Below are positions 18,264 to 26,615 of a stretch of DNA of 29,188 nt, in pieces. A program made the position numbers and the translations under genes. Positions within the stretch are counted from its first letter, which is position 1, and each line of letters opens with the position of its first letter. Source of the stretch: Marinospirillum sp. GTDB taxonomy: Bacteria; Pseudomonadota; Gammaproteobacteria; Pseudomonadales; Halomonadaceae. The notes beneath the pieces are model-generated. The model was not told the DNA's origin. It was given only the letters and a program-made list of their open reading frames with translations, and searched no databases. The stretch spans positions 1 through 29,188 of the forward strand of contig NZ_JACUUA010000026.1 in the NCBI RefSeq assembly GCF_014859565.1, read 5' to 3'.

Positions 18264-18662
18264 CTATCGCCAGCTGCTCAGGCCGGTGCGTAACTGGTGA
18301 TGCTCTTCAGCGGATACTGCATCTGGCCACAACAACCAGGGTGGCACCAAAAACCCTGGTCGCCGGAACACCAGCCACCAGCGACTGCGCCAGAGCAAGG
18401 GTGGTGAAAGTTTGATAGAACTTCCCTGCCGGGTAGTGAGCCAAACCTCATCCGTTTCCAGCTCCAATGTCACAGGGGCCTGTGCGCCAAAAGCATAACG
18501 CCAGTGCCACCAGCCATGCAGTGCCAGCGGCAGAACCAGCAGCCGAATTAACAACTGTGGATGCAGCAGGCACCCGAGCATCAACCCGCTATACACCAGC
18601 AGCAGACAGCTACGCCCGCGGTCAGAGGCCTTTATACTGATCGATACTGCCGTTTTCTGCAT
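18264..18662 (-). CDS. cptA: YgfX/CptA family inner-membrane protein
   Basis: This is a small membrane protein always found beside sdhE in gammaproteobacteria; the E. coli relative YgfX has been described as a toxin acting on cytoskeletal proteins and as a regulator of flavinylation-linked traits. Two short hydrophobic segments lie at about residues 20-34 and 38-54, followed by a tryptophan-rich soluble part (GWWHWRY, LLWRSRWWLVF). The ATG at 18662 gives 132 residues, close to YgfX. It starts inside sdhE, overlapping it by 41 bases in a different frame. Sequence conservation is low in this family, so context carries much of the call. Confidence 0.8.
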   Translation of the reverse strand: MQKTAVSISIKASDRGRSCLLLVYSGLMLGCLLHPQLLIRLLVLPLALHGWWHWRYAFGAQAPVTLELETDEVWLTTRQGSSIKLSPPLLWRSRWWLVFRRPGFLVPPWLLWPDAVSAEEHHQLRTGLSSWR

Positions 18663-18936
18663 GGTCAATAATCAACTGCACGATTGGCTGCAGAGAAGGG
18701 TCTGTCGCGGGTTCACGGCGCATCAGCCAGGTAAAAAGATCCTGATCTTCTTCAGTGATCAGCCGCTGGTAATCCGCCTTGAGACTGTCATCCAACTGGG
18801 CATAACAGGCATCCAGAAAAGGGATCAACAGCAGATCCAGCTCCCACATACCCCGGCGGCTGTGCCAGTAAAGGCGATTACGCTCAGGGGTGGGCTGGGG
18901 TTCAGCTACATCTACAGAAGGGTTTGAATCAGTCAT
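18622..18936 (-). CDS. sdhE: FAD assembly factor SdhE
   Basis: SdhE promotes covalent attachment of FAD to succinate dehydrogenase/fumarate reductase flavoproteins. The conserved RRGMWELDLLLIPF motif is at about residues 27-40 of the 104-residue form, followed by the family pattern YQRLITEEDQDLFTWLM. The ATG at 18936 has a GAG about 6 bases upstream; an in-frame ATG at 18954 would add six residues, and the choice is not secure. An unusual ~20-residue proline/glutamate-rich N-terminal extension precedes the conserved domain. It is the first gene of the sdhE-cptA pair and divergent from ihfB. Confidence 0.9.
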   Translation of the reverse strand: MTDSNPSVDVAEPQPTPERNRLYWHSRRGMWELDLLLIPFLDACYAQLDDSLKADYQRLITEEDQDLFTWLMRREPATDPSLQPIVQLIIDHAENGSIDQYKGL

Positions 18937-19038
18937 GGGGGTCTCAACAATCATGTATTCACGGATAAACAGGCAAGCGGCAAGTCTAAGCGTAAACTCT
19001 CAGCAAACCAAATACTTCTGCGACCTTAAGCTAAGCAC

Positions 19039-19067
19039 TTGTTTGCAAGCCGATTATTGTGTATTAA
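19039..19067 (+). promoter_or_regulatory. Candidate sigma-70 promoter for ihfB-lapA-lapB
   Basis: TTGTTT (19039-19044) and TATTAA (19062-19067) are separated by 17 bases. The elements are good but not perfect and sit about 88 bases before the ihfB ATG. In relatives ihfB is usually read from the rpsA side; rpsA is not present here, so a local promoter is needed. Confidence 0.5.
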
Positions 19068-19154
19068 ACAAAAGGCAACTATGCTAGGCGGATAGAATAA
19101 AACTGTCACCTAGATACCTCTTGAGCACCAGCACCCAAACTCGGAGTGAAAGGC

Positions 19155-19442
19155 ATGACTAAGTCAGAGCTGATAGAACAGATCGCGATGAAGAAAACCG
19201 ACCTGAGCATCAAACAGATTGAATACGCAGTAAAACTGCTGCTCGATCATATGACTGATACTCTGGCCACTGGTGGACGCGTAGAAATCAGAGGATTCGG
19301 CAGTTTTTCTCTGCATTTTCGTGAACCTCGACGCGGACGTAATCCCAAAACGGGTGACAGTGTGCAGTTGGAAGGCAAATACGTTCCCCACTTCAAACCC
19401 GGCAAGGAACTGCGGGATCAGGTCAATATTGCAGCATCCTGA
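19155..19442 (+). CDS. ihfB: Integration host factor subunit beta
   Basis: IHF beta pairs with IHF alpha to bend DNA sharply at specific sites. The sequence [36 protein letters not shown] and [13 protein letters not shown] matches the family throughout, including the intercalating proline in RNPKTG. The 95-residue length from the ATG at 19155 matches E. coli IhfB (94); GGAG lies 8 bases upstream, while a GTG at 19146 would overlap that site and is rejected. It is followed by lapA after 61 bases. Confidence 0.97.
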   Translation: MTKSELIEQIAMKKTDLSIKQIEYAVKLLLDHMTDTLATGGRVEIRGFGSFSLHFREPRRGRNPKTGDSVQLEGKYVPHFKPGKELRDQVNIAAS

Positions 19443-19473
19443 TCATCGTCTGCAGCACCGACCCACCGATCCG

Positions 19474-19492
19474 AGGTATAGCTGATATACCT
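19474..19492. repeat. Perfect 7-bp inverted repeat between ihfB and lapA
   Basis: AGGTATA and TATACCT flank the 5-base loop GCTGA. The right arm ends one base before the lapA ribosome-binding site GAGGA (19494-19498). It has no T-run and so is not a standard terminator. It could be a processing or translation-control hairpin. Confidence 0.55.
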
Positions 19493-19503
19493 TGAGGACT
19501 GGT

Positions 19504-19809
19504 ATGCAATTATTCAAATCACTACTCACTTTTTTACTGGTACTGGCGCTGCTGGTACTGGGTATCTGGTTCACCCTGCGCAACCAGCATCCTGTGCCGC
19601 TGGATTTACTGTTTATCCAGTTGCCGGAAAACAGCATGGCTTTATGGCTGATACTCAGCCTGATTTGTGGTGTGTTGCTGGGTTGTCTGCTGATGTTGCC
19701 CTGGCTGACCCGCTGCAAAACCCACAACCTGCAAGTGGAACGCCAGTTGAAGCACCAGAAAGAAGAGCTGCACAAGCTGCGTACCCTGACGCTGAAAATA
19801 CCGGATTAA
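19504..19809 (+). CDS. lapA: Lipopolysaccharide assembly protein A (LapA/YciS)
   Basis: LapA is a small inner-membrane partner of LapB, involved with FtsH in setting LpxC levels. Two hydrophobic segments lie at about residues 3-22 and 44-66. Between them is the family motif RNQHPVPLDLLFIQLP, and a cytoplasmic coiled-coil-like tail follows (ERQLKHQKEELHKLRTLT). The ATG at 19504 has GAGGA 5 bases upstream and gives 101 residues, the usual length. It is directly followed by lapB after 30 bases. Confidence 0.92.
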   Translation: MQLFKSLLTFLLVLALLVLGIWFTLRNQHPVPLDLLFIQLPENSMALWLILSLICGVLLGCLLMLPWLTRCKTHNLQVERQLKHQKEELHKLRTLTLKIPD

Positions 19810-19839
19810 CGCCACACTCAGGACAATTGACCAACTCCC

Positions 19840-21021
19840 ATGCAACTGGAAATCCTGCTATTTGTTCTGCTCTTTCTTGCACTGGCTGCTGGCTGGTGGC
19901 TGGGACGGCGCGAACGACGCAGGCGCAGCCCGCCTCCTGGCACCACCGGAGAATTAAGCCGAGATTATTTTGTTGGTCTGAATTACCTGCTGAATGAACA
20001 ACCGGATGAAGCCATTGAAACCTTCATCAAGGCACTGGAAGTTAACTCCGACACCATAGAAACCCATATTGCCCTCGGTAATCTTTTCCGTAGTCGCGGG
20101 GAATCGGATCGTGCCGTTAAAGTGCATCAGAACCTGTTTGCCCGCCCCAGCCTGAGCAAAGAACAAGCCGCAAGGGTACAGTTAGAGCTGGCGCGCGATT
20201 TTATGGCCGCAGGCCTGCTGGATCGTGCTGAGCGGCTGCTCAGTGAGCTGACTGGCAGCAACACCCCCACCAGCCAGGCCAGCCAACTGCTGCTGGTGGA
20301 TTTGTATGAGCGCGAAAAAGAATGGCAGAAGGCCATCCATGCCATTTCGCCAGCCATGCTGCGAGAAAACCCCCGCCTGAAAAAAGCCGCCGCCCATTAT
20401 GCCTGTGAGCTGGCCAGTAAATTACTGAGCAAAAGCAACTTTGCTGCTGCGCGTAAACAACTCAAACAGGCTGGAGCTTTTGATCAGGCCTGCATCCGCG
20501 CCACCCTGTTGATGGCGCAACTGGAATTACAAAGTGGCAGCGCCAAGGCCGCCATCCGTATCCTGCTGCGCATTCCTGATCAGGACCCAGCTTATATCCC
20601 AGTCATGTTACAAACGCTGGTGGATGCTTATCAGCGACTGGATGAACCGGTTGAACTAGCTGCCACGCTGGATAAACTGCTGCTCAACCACCAGTACACC
20701 TCTATCCTGATCCATCTGGCAGAAAACCTGCGCAGCAGAAACCTGCACCAACAGGCACTAGACAAGGTTGGCCATTACATGCGCCACCAGGTTTCACTCA
20801 AGGGTGTGGATTACCTGATTGATCTGTATTTGCAGAACGCTGCAGGTGATGAACGCGCCCACCTGCTGACCCTGAAAAACCTTACCTATCAGCTGCTGGA
20901 ACAAAAACCGGAACACCAGTGCAGCAATTGTGGTTTTCAAAGCCAGCAGCTGTACTGGCAATGCCCCAAGTGCCGCGACTGGGGCAGTGTTAAACCGATT
21001 ATTGGGGTAGAAGGCGAGTAA
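19840..21021 (+). CDS. lapB: Lipopolysaccharide assembly protein B (LapB/YciM)
   Basis: LapB is a membrane-anchored TPR protein that helps FtsH degrade LpxC and so limits lipopolysaccharide synthesis. An N-terminal transmembrane helix covers about residues 3-20, followed by GRRERRRR. Tetratricopeptide repeats run from about 45 to 345, beginning with [19 protein letters not shown]. The C-terminal rubredoxin-like metal site has CxxC pairs at Cys361/Cys364 and Cys375/Cys378. Length of 393 residues matches E. coli LapB (389). The final 23 bases overlap the 3' end of convergent pyrF. Confidence 0.96.
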   Translation: MQLEILLFVLLFLALAAGWWLGRRERRRRSPPPGTTGELSRDYFVGLNYLLNEQPDEAIETFIKALEVNSDTIETHIALGNLFRSRGESDRAVKVHQNLFARPSLSKEQAARVQLELARDFMAAGLLDRAERLLSELTGSNTPTSQASQLLLVDLYEREKEWQKAIHAISPAMLRENPRLKKAAAHYACELASKLLSKSNFAAARKQLKQAGAFDQACIRATLLMAQLELQSGSAKAAIRILLRIPDQDPAYIPVMLQTLVDAYQRLDEPVELAATLDKLLLNHQYTSILIHLAENLRSRNLHQQALDKVGHYMRHQVSLKGVDYLIDLYLQNAAGDERAHLLTLKNLTYQLLEQKPEHQCSNCGFQSQQLYWQCPKCRDWGSVKPIIGVEGE

Positions 21022-21700
21022 TATCCCTGAGCGCCTGTCCAGGATCAGCCGCCTGACTGATTGGACGCCCAATCACCAGATGAGTACTGCCCGCAGCCAG
21101 CGCAGCCTCCGGTGTCATGATACGCCGCTGATCCCCTGCATCACTGTTTGCCGGACGAATACCGGGAGTCACCTTCAGAAAATCTGCACCCAACTGACCC
21201 TGCAACAGCGCTGCTTCCTGAGCGGAACACACCACACCATGCAAACCGGCGTCACGGGTTAATTGCGCCAGATGCAACACCTGCTCCTGCAAAGGACGCT
21301 CCACACCCGTTTCACGCAGATCTTCAGCGGTCATACTGGTTAGTACCGTTACTGCAATCAAACGGGTATCCAGGCGATTATTTTCCAGCACCTCGCGAGC
21401 GGCCTCCATCATGCGCCGTCCACCACTGGCATGGACATTCACCATCCACACCCCCTGATCTGCAGCAGCCAGCACCGCCTGAGCACAGGTGTTCGGAATA
21501 TCGTGGTATTTCAGATCCAGAAACACCTCAAATCCGCGTTGATGCAGTTGTTTCAGTATCTCCGGGCCACAACGGGTAAACAGCTCCTTGCCGACCTTAA
21601 CACGGCAAAGACTGGCATCCAGTTGATCCGCCAGAGCCAAAGCCTGATCAGCAGAAGGTACATCAAGCGCAACAATTACAGGGTTCACCGGCTTCTCCAT
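20999..21700 (-). CDS. pyrF: Orotidine 5'-phosphate decarboxylase
   Basis: PyrF converts OMP to UMP, the last step of de novo UMP synthesis. The catalytic array is complete: Asp13 (ALDV), Lys35 (RVKVGK), Asp62, Lys64 and Asp67 ([11 protein letters not shown]). The later blocks [12 protein letters not shown] and VTPGIRP are also present. Length of 233 residues is standard. In E. coli pyrF is co-directional with and downstream of lapB; here it is inverted and overlaps lapB tail to tail by 23 bases. It has its own promoter just upstream. Confidence 0.97.
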   Translation of the reverse strand: MEKPVNPVIVALDVPSADQALALADQLDASLCRVKVGKELFTRCGPEILKQLHQRGFEVFLDLKYHDIPNTCAQAVLAAADQGVWMVNVHASGGRRMMEAAREVLENNRLDTRLIAVTVLTSMTAEDLRETGVERPLQEQVLHLAQLTRDAGLHGVVCSAQEAALLQGQLGADFLKVTPGIRPANSDAGDQRRIMTPEAALAAGSTHLVIGRPISQAADPGQALRDITRLLPQ

Positions 21701-21721
21701 CTGTTTTTTTGGTTAAAAAAT

Positions 21722-21730
21722 ATTATATCA
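21722..21730 (-). promoter_or_regulatory. Extended -10 promoter for pyrF
   Basis: On the minus strand the sequence is TGATATAAT, a perfect extended -10 element. It would start transcription about 15 bases before the pyrF ATG, giving a very short A-rich leader with no clear Shine-Dalgarno sequence. No good -35 is seen at standard spacing, as is common for extended -10 promoters. Confidence 0.6.
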
Positions 21731-21741
21731 GTGCAGTTTAT

Positions 21742-21771
21742 TTGAGTCTTATCAACTCTTGCCTGTTTATT
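21742..21771 (+). promoter_or_regulatory. Candidate promoter for comEA-like gene
   Basis: TTGAGT (21742-21747) and TTTATT (21766-21771) are separated by 18 bases. The match is moderate. It is back to back with the pyrF promoter. Confidence 0.35.
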
Positions 21772-21814
21772 GCCTTTTGCAAAAACAAAAATACTACGGC
21801 GGGTCTAGATTTGA

Positions 21815-21839
21815 AGCATCGACCACAGGGGTCGATGTT
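21815..21839 (+). repeat. Hairpin in the 5' region of the comEA-like gene
   Basis: A perfect 8-bp stem (CATCGACC at 21817-21824 with GGTCGATG at 21830-21837), extendable by a G-T and an A-T pair, closes on a 5-base loop. It lies about 25 bases before the chosen start codon and has no T-run. It may be a leader structure that affects stability or translation. Confidence 0.6.
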
Positions 21840-21861
21840 CAACTATATGGGGATCATGGAT

Positions 21862-22179
21862 ATGCAAGGAATTAAACACAAAATCCCGACGCTGATCATG
21901 TTATTACTGCTCTTGTCTGGATTGAACGCCACAGCTATTGCCAGCAGCATGAGTGAATCTACGCAGGCAGTTGCACAGCAGGCATCACAACGGATCAATA
22001 TCAACCACGCCAGTGCTGAACAGCTTGCTGCTCTGCCGGGTATCGGTCCAGTCAAGGCTGATGCCATCATTACATTGCGTGAACAGAAAGGTGGTTTCAC
22101 CAGCAGCAGTGAACTACAGGAGGTTCGTGGTATCGGTTCAGCTACCGTGACAAGGCTGGAACCGCTGATCAGCTTTTAA
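21862..22179 (+). CDS. ComEA-like helix-hairpin-helix DNA-binding protein
   Basis: This is a small exported protein of the ComEA family, which binds incoming double-stranded DNA in the periplasm during natural transformation in competent species. A signal peptide covers about residues 1-28 (hydrophobic core LIMLLLLLSGL). The mature part has the family pattern ININHASAEQLAALPGIG (about 45-62) and two helix-hairpin-helix turns, LPGIGPVKA and VRGIGSATV. The ATG at 21862 has GGGGA 8 bases upstream; ATGs at 21856 and 21847 are alternatives. Length is 105 residues. Many gammaproteobacteria carry such proteins without proven competence, so the role is inferred. Confidence 0.88.
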   Translation: MQGIKHKIPTLIMLLLLLSGLNATAIASSMSESTQAVAQQASQRININHASAEQLAALPGIGPVKADAIITLREQKGGFTSSSELQEVRGIGSATVTRLEPLISF

Positions 22180-22197
22180 CAACTAAATACAGATGAC

Positions 22198-22223
22198 AAA
22201 AAGCCCGCAACTGCGGGCTTTTT
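22198..22223. terminator. Bidirectional terminator between comEA-like gene and SDR gene
   Basis: AAAAAGCCCGC, loop AACT, GCGGGCTTTTT: a 6-bp GC core flanked by A5 and T5, so it works in either direction. It lies 19 bases after the comEA-like stop and 32 bases after the convergent SDR stop. Confidence 0.9.
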
Positions 22224-22254
22224 GCATGGGTGCTTTCTGCAGAAACAGGCAGAA

Positions 22255-23016
22255 TCAGATGCGCAGGGCACCATCACACTCAACCACACGGCCGGAAAAA
22301 TAGTCGTTCTCAACAATGTAACGGACGGTGTGAGCAATTTCGTCTGGCAGACCCAGACGCTTCAGCGGGATACCGGCACAGATTTTAGCCAGCACTTCTT
22401 CCGGCATGGCAGAAACCATGTCCGTGGCAATAAAGCCCGGAGCAATAGCACCAGTACGGATACCATAACGGGACAACTCTTTAGCCCAGGCCACAGTCAT
22501 TGCTACCACACCCGCTTTAGCAGCAGCATAGTTGGTCTGACCCATGTTACCGGCACGAGAGATGGAAGAGATATTAATGATGACACCCTTGCTACCCAGC
22601 TTGATCATCTGAGCGGCAGCTTCGCGACCACACAGGAACACACCAGTCAGATTCACATCCATCACCTGTTGCCATTGGGTCAGCGTCATCTTGCCAGTCA
22701 CTTCACCGTCTTTGGCTTTGACCAGCAGACCATCGCGAGTGATACCGGCGTTGTTTACCACAACGTCCAGCGCACCAAAATCCTTGACGATCTGTTCAAA
22801 AGTGCTTTCAACTACAGCTTCATCAGCAACGTTGGCCAGATAATAATGACCTTCACCACCGGCTTCTTTTACCAGCGCTACAGTTTCCTGCAGTTTTTCT
22901 TCATTCAGATCGACCAGAGCCAAACGTGCGCCCTGTGCCGCTAGATTCAGTGCCATTGCACGCCCCAGACCCTGACCACCACCGGTAATAACGACTACAG
23001 CATTCTTGACTTGCAT
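22255..23016 (-). CDS. FabG-like short-chain dehydrogenase/reductase
   Basis: This is a classical NAD(P)H-dependent SDR, closest in appearance to 3-oxoacyl-ACP reductases. The cofactor loop TGGGQGLG is at residues 11-18, NNAG at 88-91, and the catalytic residues are Ser150, Tyr163 and Lys167 (YAAAK). The APGFIATDM block and the C-terminal [14 protein letters not shown] fit the FabG group. At 253 residues it is a little longer than FabG (about 244), with an insertion near [12 protein letters not shown] (about 99-110). It stands alone, away from fabD/acpP/fabF, so it is more likely an auxiliary 3-oxoacyl-ACP or 3-oxoacyl-CoA reductase than the housekeeping FabG. Confidence 0.87.
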   Translation of the reverse strand: MQVKNAVVVITGGGQGLGRAMALNLAAQGARLALVDLNEEKLQETVALVKEAGGEGHYYLANVADEAVVESTFEQIVKDFGALDVVVNNAGITRDGLLVKAKDGEVTGKMTLTQWQQVMDVNLTGVFLCGREAAAQMIKLGSKGVIINISSISRAGNMGQTNYAAAKAGVVAMTVAWAKELSRYGIRTGAIAPGFIATDMVSAMPEEVLAKICAGIPLKRLGLPDEIAHTVRYIVENDYFSGRVVECDGALRI

Positions 23017-23238
23017 AATTCACCTCAAGTTGTGTCCATCGACTGAAAAAACAGCTGTTTATACCTATAATCCCCAATCAATATAACCCATCATCTCGCA
23101 CTTGCGAAATAGCTTAAGCAAAACTCAGTAAAAAAGATTGACCTGCCAGTCATTCAAAGCAAAATCAACTCTTTGCCCTTGAAGAACAGGATCAATGCCA
23201 CAACTAACTCAAGAATATCCAAAATAAGGCTCAACTCC

Positions 23239-23715
23239 ATGCCCATCCTGCTTTTGCTTCTTGTCTGGCCACTGGCCGAAATCTGGCTGATGATTCAGGT
23301 CGGCAAACAGACCGGAGCTTTCACCACTCTGCTGTTGATCATTGCCACAGCCGCAGTGGGACTATTACTGGTACAACTGGAATGGCAACGCCTGATGCTG
23401 GTGTTGCGTGAAAAACTGCATCAGGGTGAAGAACCTGTTGGTGTGTTGCTAGAAACTGCCGCAGTCGGGCTGGCAGGAGTACTGCTATTTATTCCCGGAT
23501 TTATCTCTGACTGGCTAGGATTGTTGTTGTTACTGCCCTTCACCAGAAAAATTCTGATCCACCCCTTGAAAAGAAAACAGCAGGGCACCACCTTTGATTA
23601 CCGGGGAACGCACTACCGTAGCCACCGGGATGAAACCGGCAGTCCCAAAGAGCCACCGTCATCCGGGAAAGTGCTTGAGGGTGAATATCAAAGAAAAGAT
23701 GATCGTCACCCTTGA
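23239..23715 (+). CDS. fxsA: FxsA family membrane protein
   Basis: FxsA is a cytoplasmic membrane protein whose overproduction relieves F-plasmid exclusion of phage T7 in E. coli; its normal function is unclear. The ATG at 23239 gives 158 residues, the same as E. coli FxsA, starting MPILLLLLVWPLAEIWLMIQV. Hydrophobic segments lie at about residues 2-18, 24-44 and 72-100, with the family motif LFIPGFISDWLGLLLLLP near 83-100. AAGG lies 9 bases upstream of the ATG. The hydrophilic C-terminal tail is variable. The position before groES is conserved in gammaproteobacteria. The stop codon lies inside the -35 box of the groES promoter. Confidence 0.9.
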   Translation: MPILLLLLVWPLAEIWLMIQVGKQTGAFTTLLLIIATAAVGLLLVQLEWQRLMLVLREKLHQGEEPVGVLLETAAVGLAGVLLFIPGFISDWLGLLLLLPFTRKILIHPLKRKQQGTTFDYRGTHYRSHRDETGSPKEPPSSGKVLEGEYQRKDDRHP

Positions 23716-23737
23716 AATGGATTTCACTGCCCCAATT
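23711..23737 (+). promoter_or_regulatory. Heat-shock (sigma-32) promoter of groES-groEL
   Basis: The -35 element CTTGAAA (23711-23717) is a perfect match and the -10 element CCCCAATT (23730-23737) is near-perfect to CCCCATNT, with a 12-base spacer. It lies about 140 bases before the groES ATG. The fxsA stop codon TGA (23713-23715) is part of the -35 element. Confidence 0.87.
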
Positions 23738-23802
23738 AAGTAGTGCGAAGCCGAAGTTTTGGAACCCATCGTTTCTGGTCTGTACCTTTAAGGTGCCGAT
23801 CA

Positions 23803-23816
23803 TCCGGGTAACCGGA
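23803..23816 (+). repeat. Small GNRA-type hairpin in the groES leader
   Basis: TCCGG and CCGGA form a 5-bp stem closed by a GTAA tetraloop, a very stable RNA fold. A second small hairpin, GGGC-ATTA-GCCC, follows at 23835-23846. Both lie in the transcript between the heat-shock promoter and the groES ribosome-binding site (AGGAG at 23865-23869). They probably stabilise the mRNA 5' end. Confidence 0.5.
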
Positions 23817-23879
23817 AATAATGCAAACAAAAACGGGCATTAGCCCAGATCAAGTTGATAAATCAGGAGACATTCAGCA

Positions 23880-24167
23880 ATGAAAATCCGTCCTTTGCAC
23901 GATCGCGTCGTCGTTCGTCGTATGGAAGAAGAAACCACCACCCCCGGCGGTATCGTGTTGCCTGGCAGCGCCAAAGAAAAGCCACAACAAGGTGAAGTTG
24001 TTGCCATCGGTGAAGGTCGTTTTGTTGATGGCCAGCTGCGTCCTCTGTCCGTAAAAGCCGGTGACAAGATCATCTTTGGCAGCTACGCAGGCAGCACCAT
24101 CAAGATCGACGGTGAAGAACTGCTGATTCTGAACGAAAGCGAAATTTTCGGTGTACTGGAAGGCTAA
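23880..24167 (+). CDS. groES: Co-chaperonin GroES
   Basis: GroES is the 10-kDa lid of the chaperonin cage. The sequence [18 protein letters not shown] and the mobile loop [16 protein letters not shown] (about residues 19-34) are typical, as is the C-terminal [14 protein letters not shown]. Length of 95 residues is standard. AGGAG lies 10 bases before the ATG. It is cotranscribed with groEL (58-base gap) from the sigma-32 promoter. Confidence 0.98.
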   Translation: MKIRPLHDRVVVRRMEEETTTPGGIVLPGSAKEKPQQGEVVAIGEGRFVDGQLRPLSVKAGDKIIFGSYAGSTIKIDGEELLILNESEIFGVLEG

Positions 24168-24198
24168 ACCTTCTTTAATCAGTCCATCTTTTCAGTGA

Positions 24199-25875
<1,677 letters not shown>

Positions 25876-25916
25876 GGCATTGCCTTACCGCTTACGCTGA
25901 CACCTGCTGTCACACC

Positions 25917-25952
25917 AAAGCCCCGGCTTTCTTTTGAAAGTCGGGGCTTTTT
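25917..25952 (+). terminator. Rho-independent terminator of groES-groEL
   Basis: A 14-bp stem (25917-25930 with 25937-25950, one G-T pair) closes on a 6-base loop and is followed by a T-run. The GC core is CCCCG/CGGGG. It lies 41 bases after the groEL stop and is placed to stop transcription before lemA. Confidence 0.93.
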
Positions 25953-26016
25953 AATGACTGACAACTAAGTTAGGCTAGACTGAACGCTACCCCTCACTCA
26001 TAAAAGGGCTACCCTG

Positions 26017-26613
26017 ATGGACTTCACCTGGATTATTGTTTTAGCCGTTATTCTACTGCTGGCCTTCTTTCTGATTACCACCTATAACCGCCTGGTGGCG
26101 TTAAAAAACCGTTTCAAAAATGCCTTTGCCCAGATTGAAGTACAGCTTAAGCGGCGTTATGACCTCATCCCCAACCTGGTGGAAACCGCCAAGGGTTACA
26201 TGAGCCATGAGCGCGACACCCTAGAAGCTGTCATTCAGGCGCGCAATCAAGCCTCTGCTGGTTTGCAGAAAGCCGCAGGTGATCCGGGCAATGCCCAGGC
26301 CATCAATCAGCTGGCTCAGGGAGAAAGTGCACTGGGTGGTGCTTTGGGTCGCTTTAACATGTTGATGGAAGCCTATCCTGATCTGAAAGCCTCCCAGAAT
26401 ATGCAGCAACTTTCCGAAGAGCTGACCAGCACCGAAAACCGTGTGGCTTTTGCCCGCCAGGCTTTTAATGATGCAGTGATGGAATACAACACCACTCGCC
26501 AGAGTTTCCCTGCCGTGGTGTTTGCTGGGATGGTCGGTCATGCCACGGATGCCACCCTGCTGGAATTTGCAGATTCTGAACAGATTCAGGCTGCGCCCAA
26601 GGTGTCTTTCTAA
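26017..26613 (+). CDS. lemA: LemA family protein
   Basis: LemA proteins are membrane-anchored helical-bundle proteins of unclear function, often encoded beside M48 metalloproteases or TPM-domain proteins. One N-terminal transmembrane helix covers about residues 4-23. The conserved block YNRLVALKNRFKNAFAQIEVQLKRR...DLIPNLVETAKGYMSHE lies at about 24-70 (shown in parts). The 198 residues match the family length. AGGG lies 8 bases before the ATG at 26017. The M48 protease gene starts 2 bases after its stop, so the two are almost certainly cotranslated. Confidence 0.94.
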   Translation: MDFTWIIVLAVILLLAFFLITTYNRLVALKNRFKNAFAQIEVQLKRRYDLIPNLVETAKGYMSHERDTLEAVIQARNQASAGLQKAAGDPGNAQAINQLAQGESALGGALGRFNMLMEAYPDLKASQNMQQLSEELTSTENRVAFARQAFNDAVMEYNTTRQSFPAVVFAGMVGHATDATLLEFADSEQIQAAPKVSF

Positions 26614-26615
26614 CC

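Noticed and set aside
23017..23238. Intergenic region before fxsA searched for a second heat-shock promoter or small RNA
   Set aside because: There are partial matches (CTTGAAG near 23178, TTGACC near 23139) without proper -10 partners, so nothing firm can be called.
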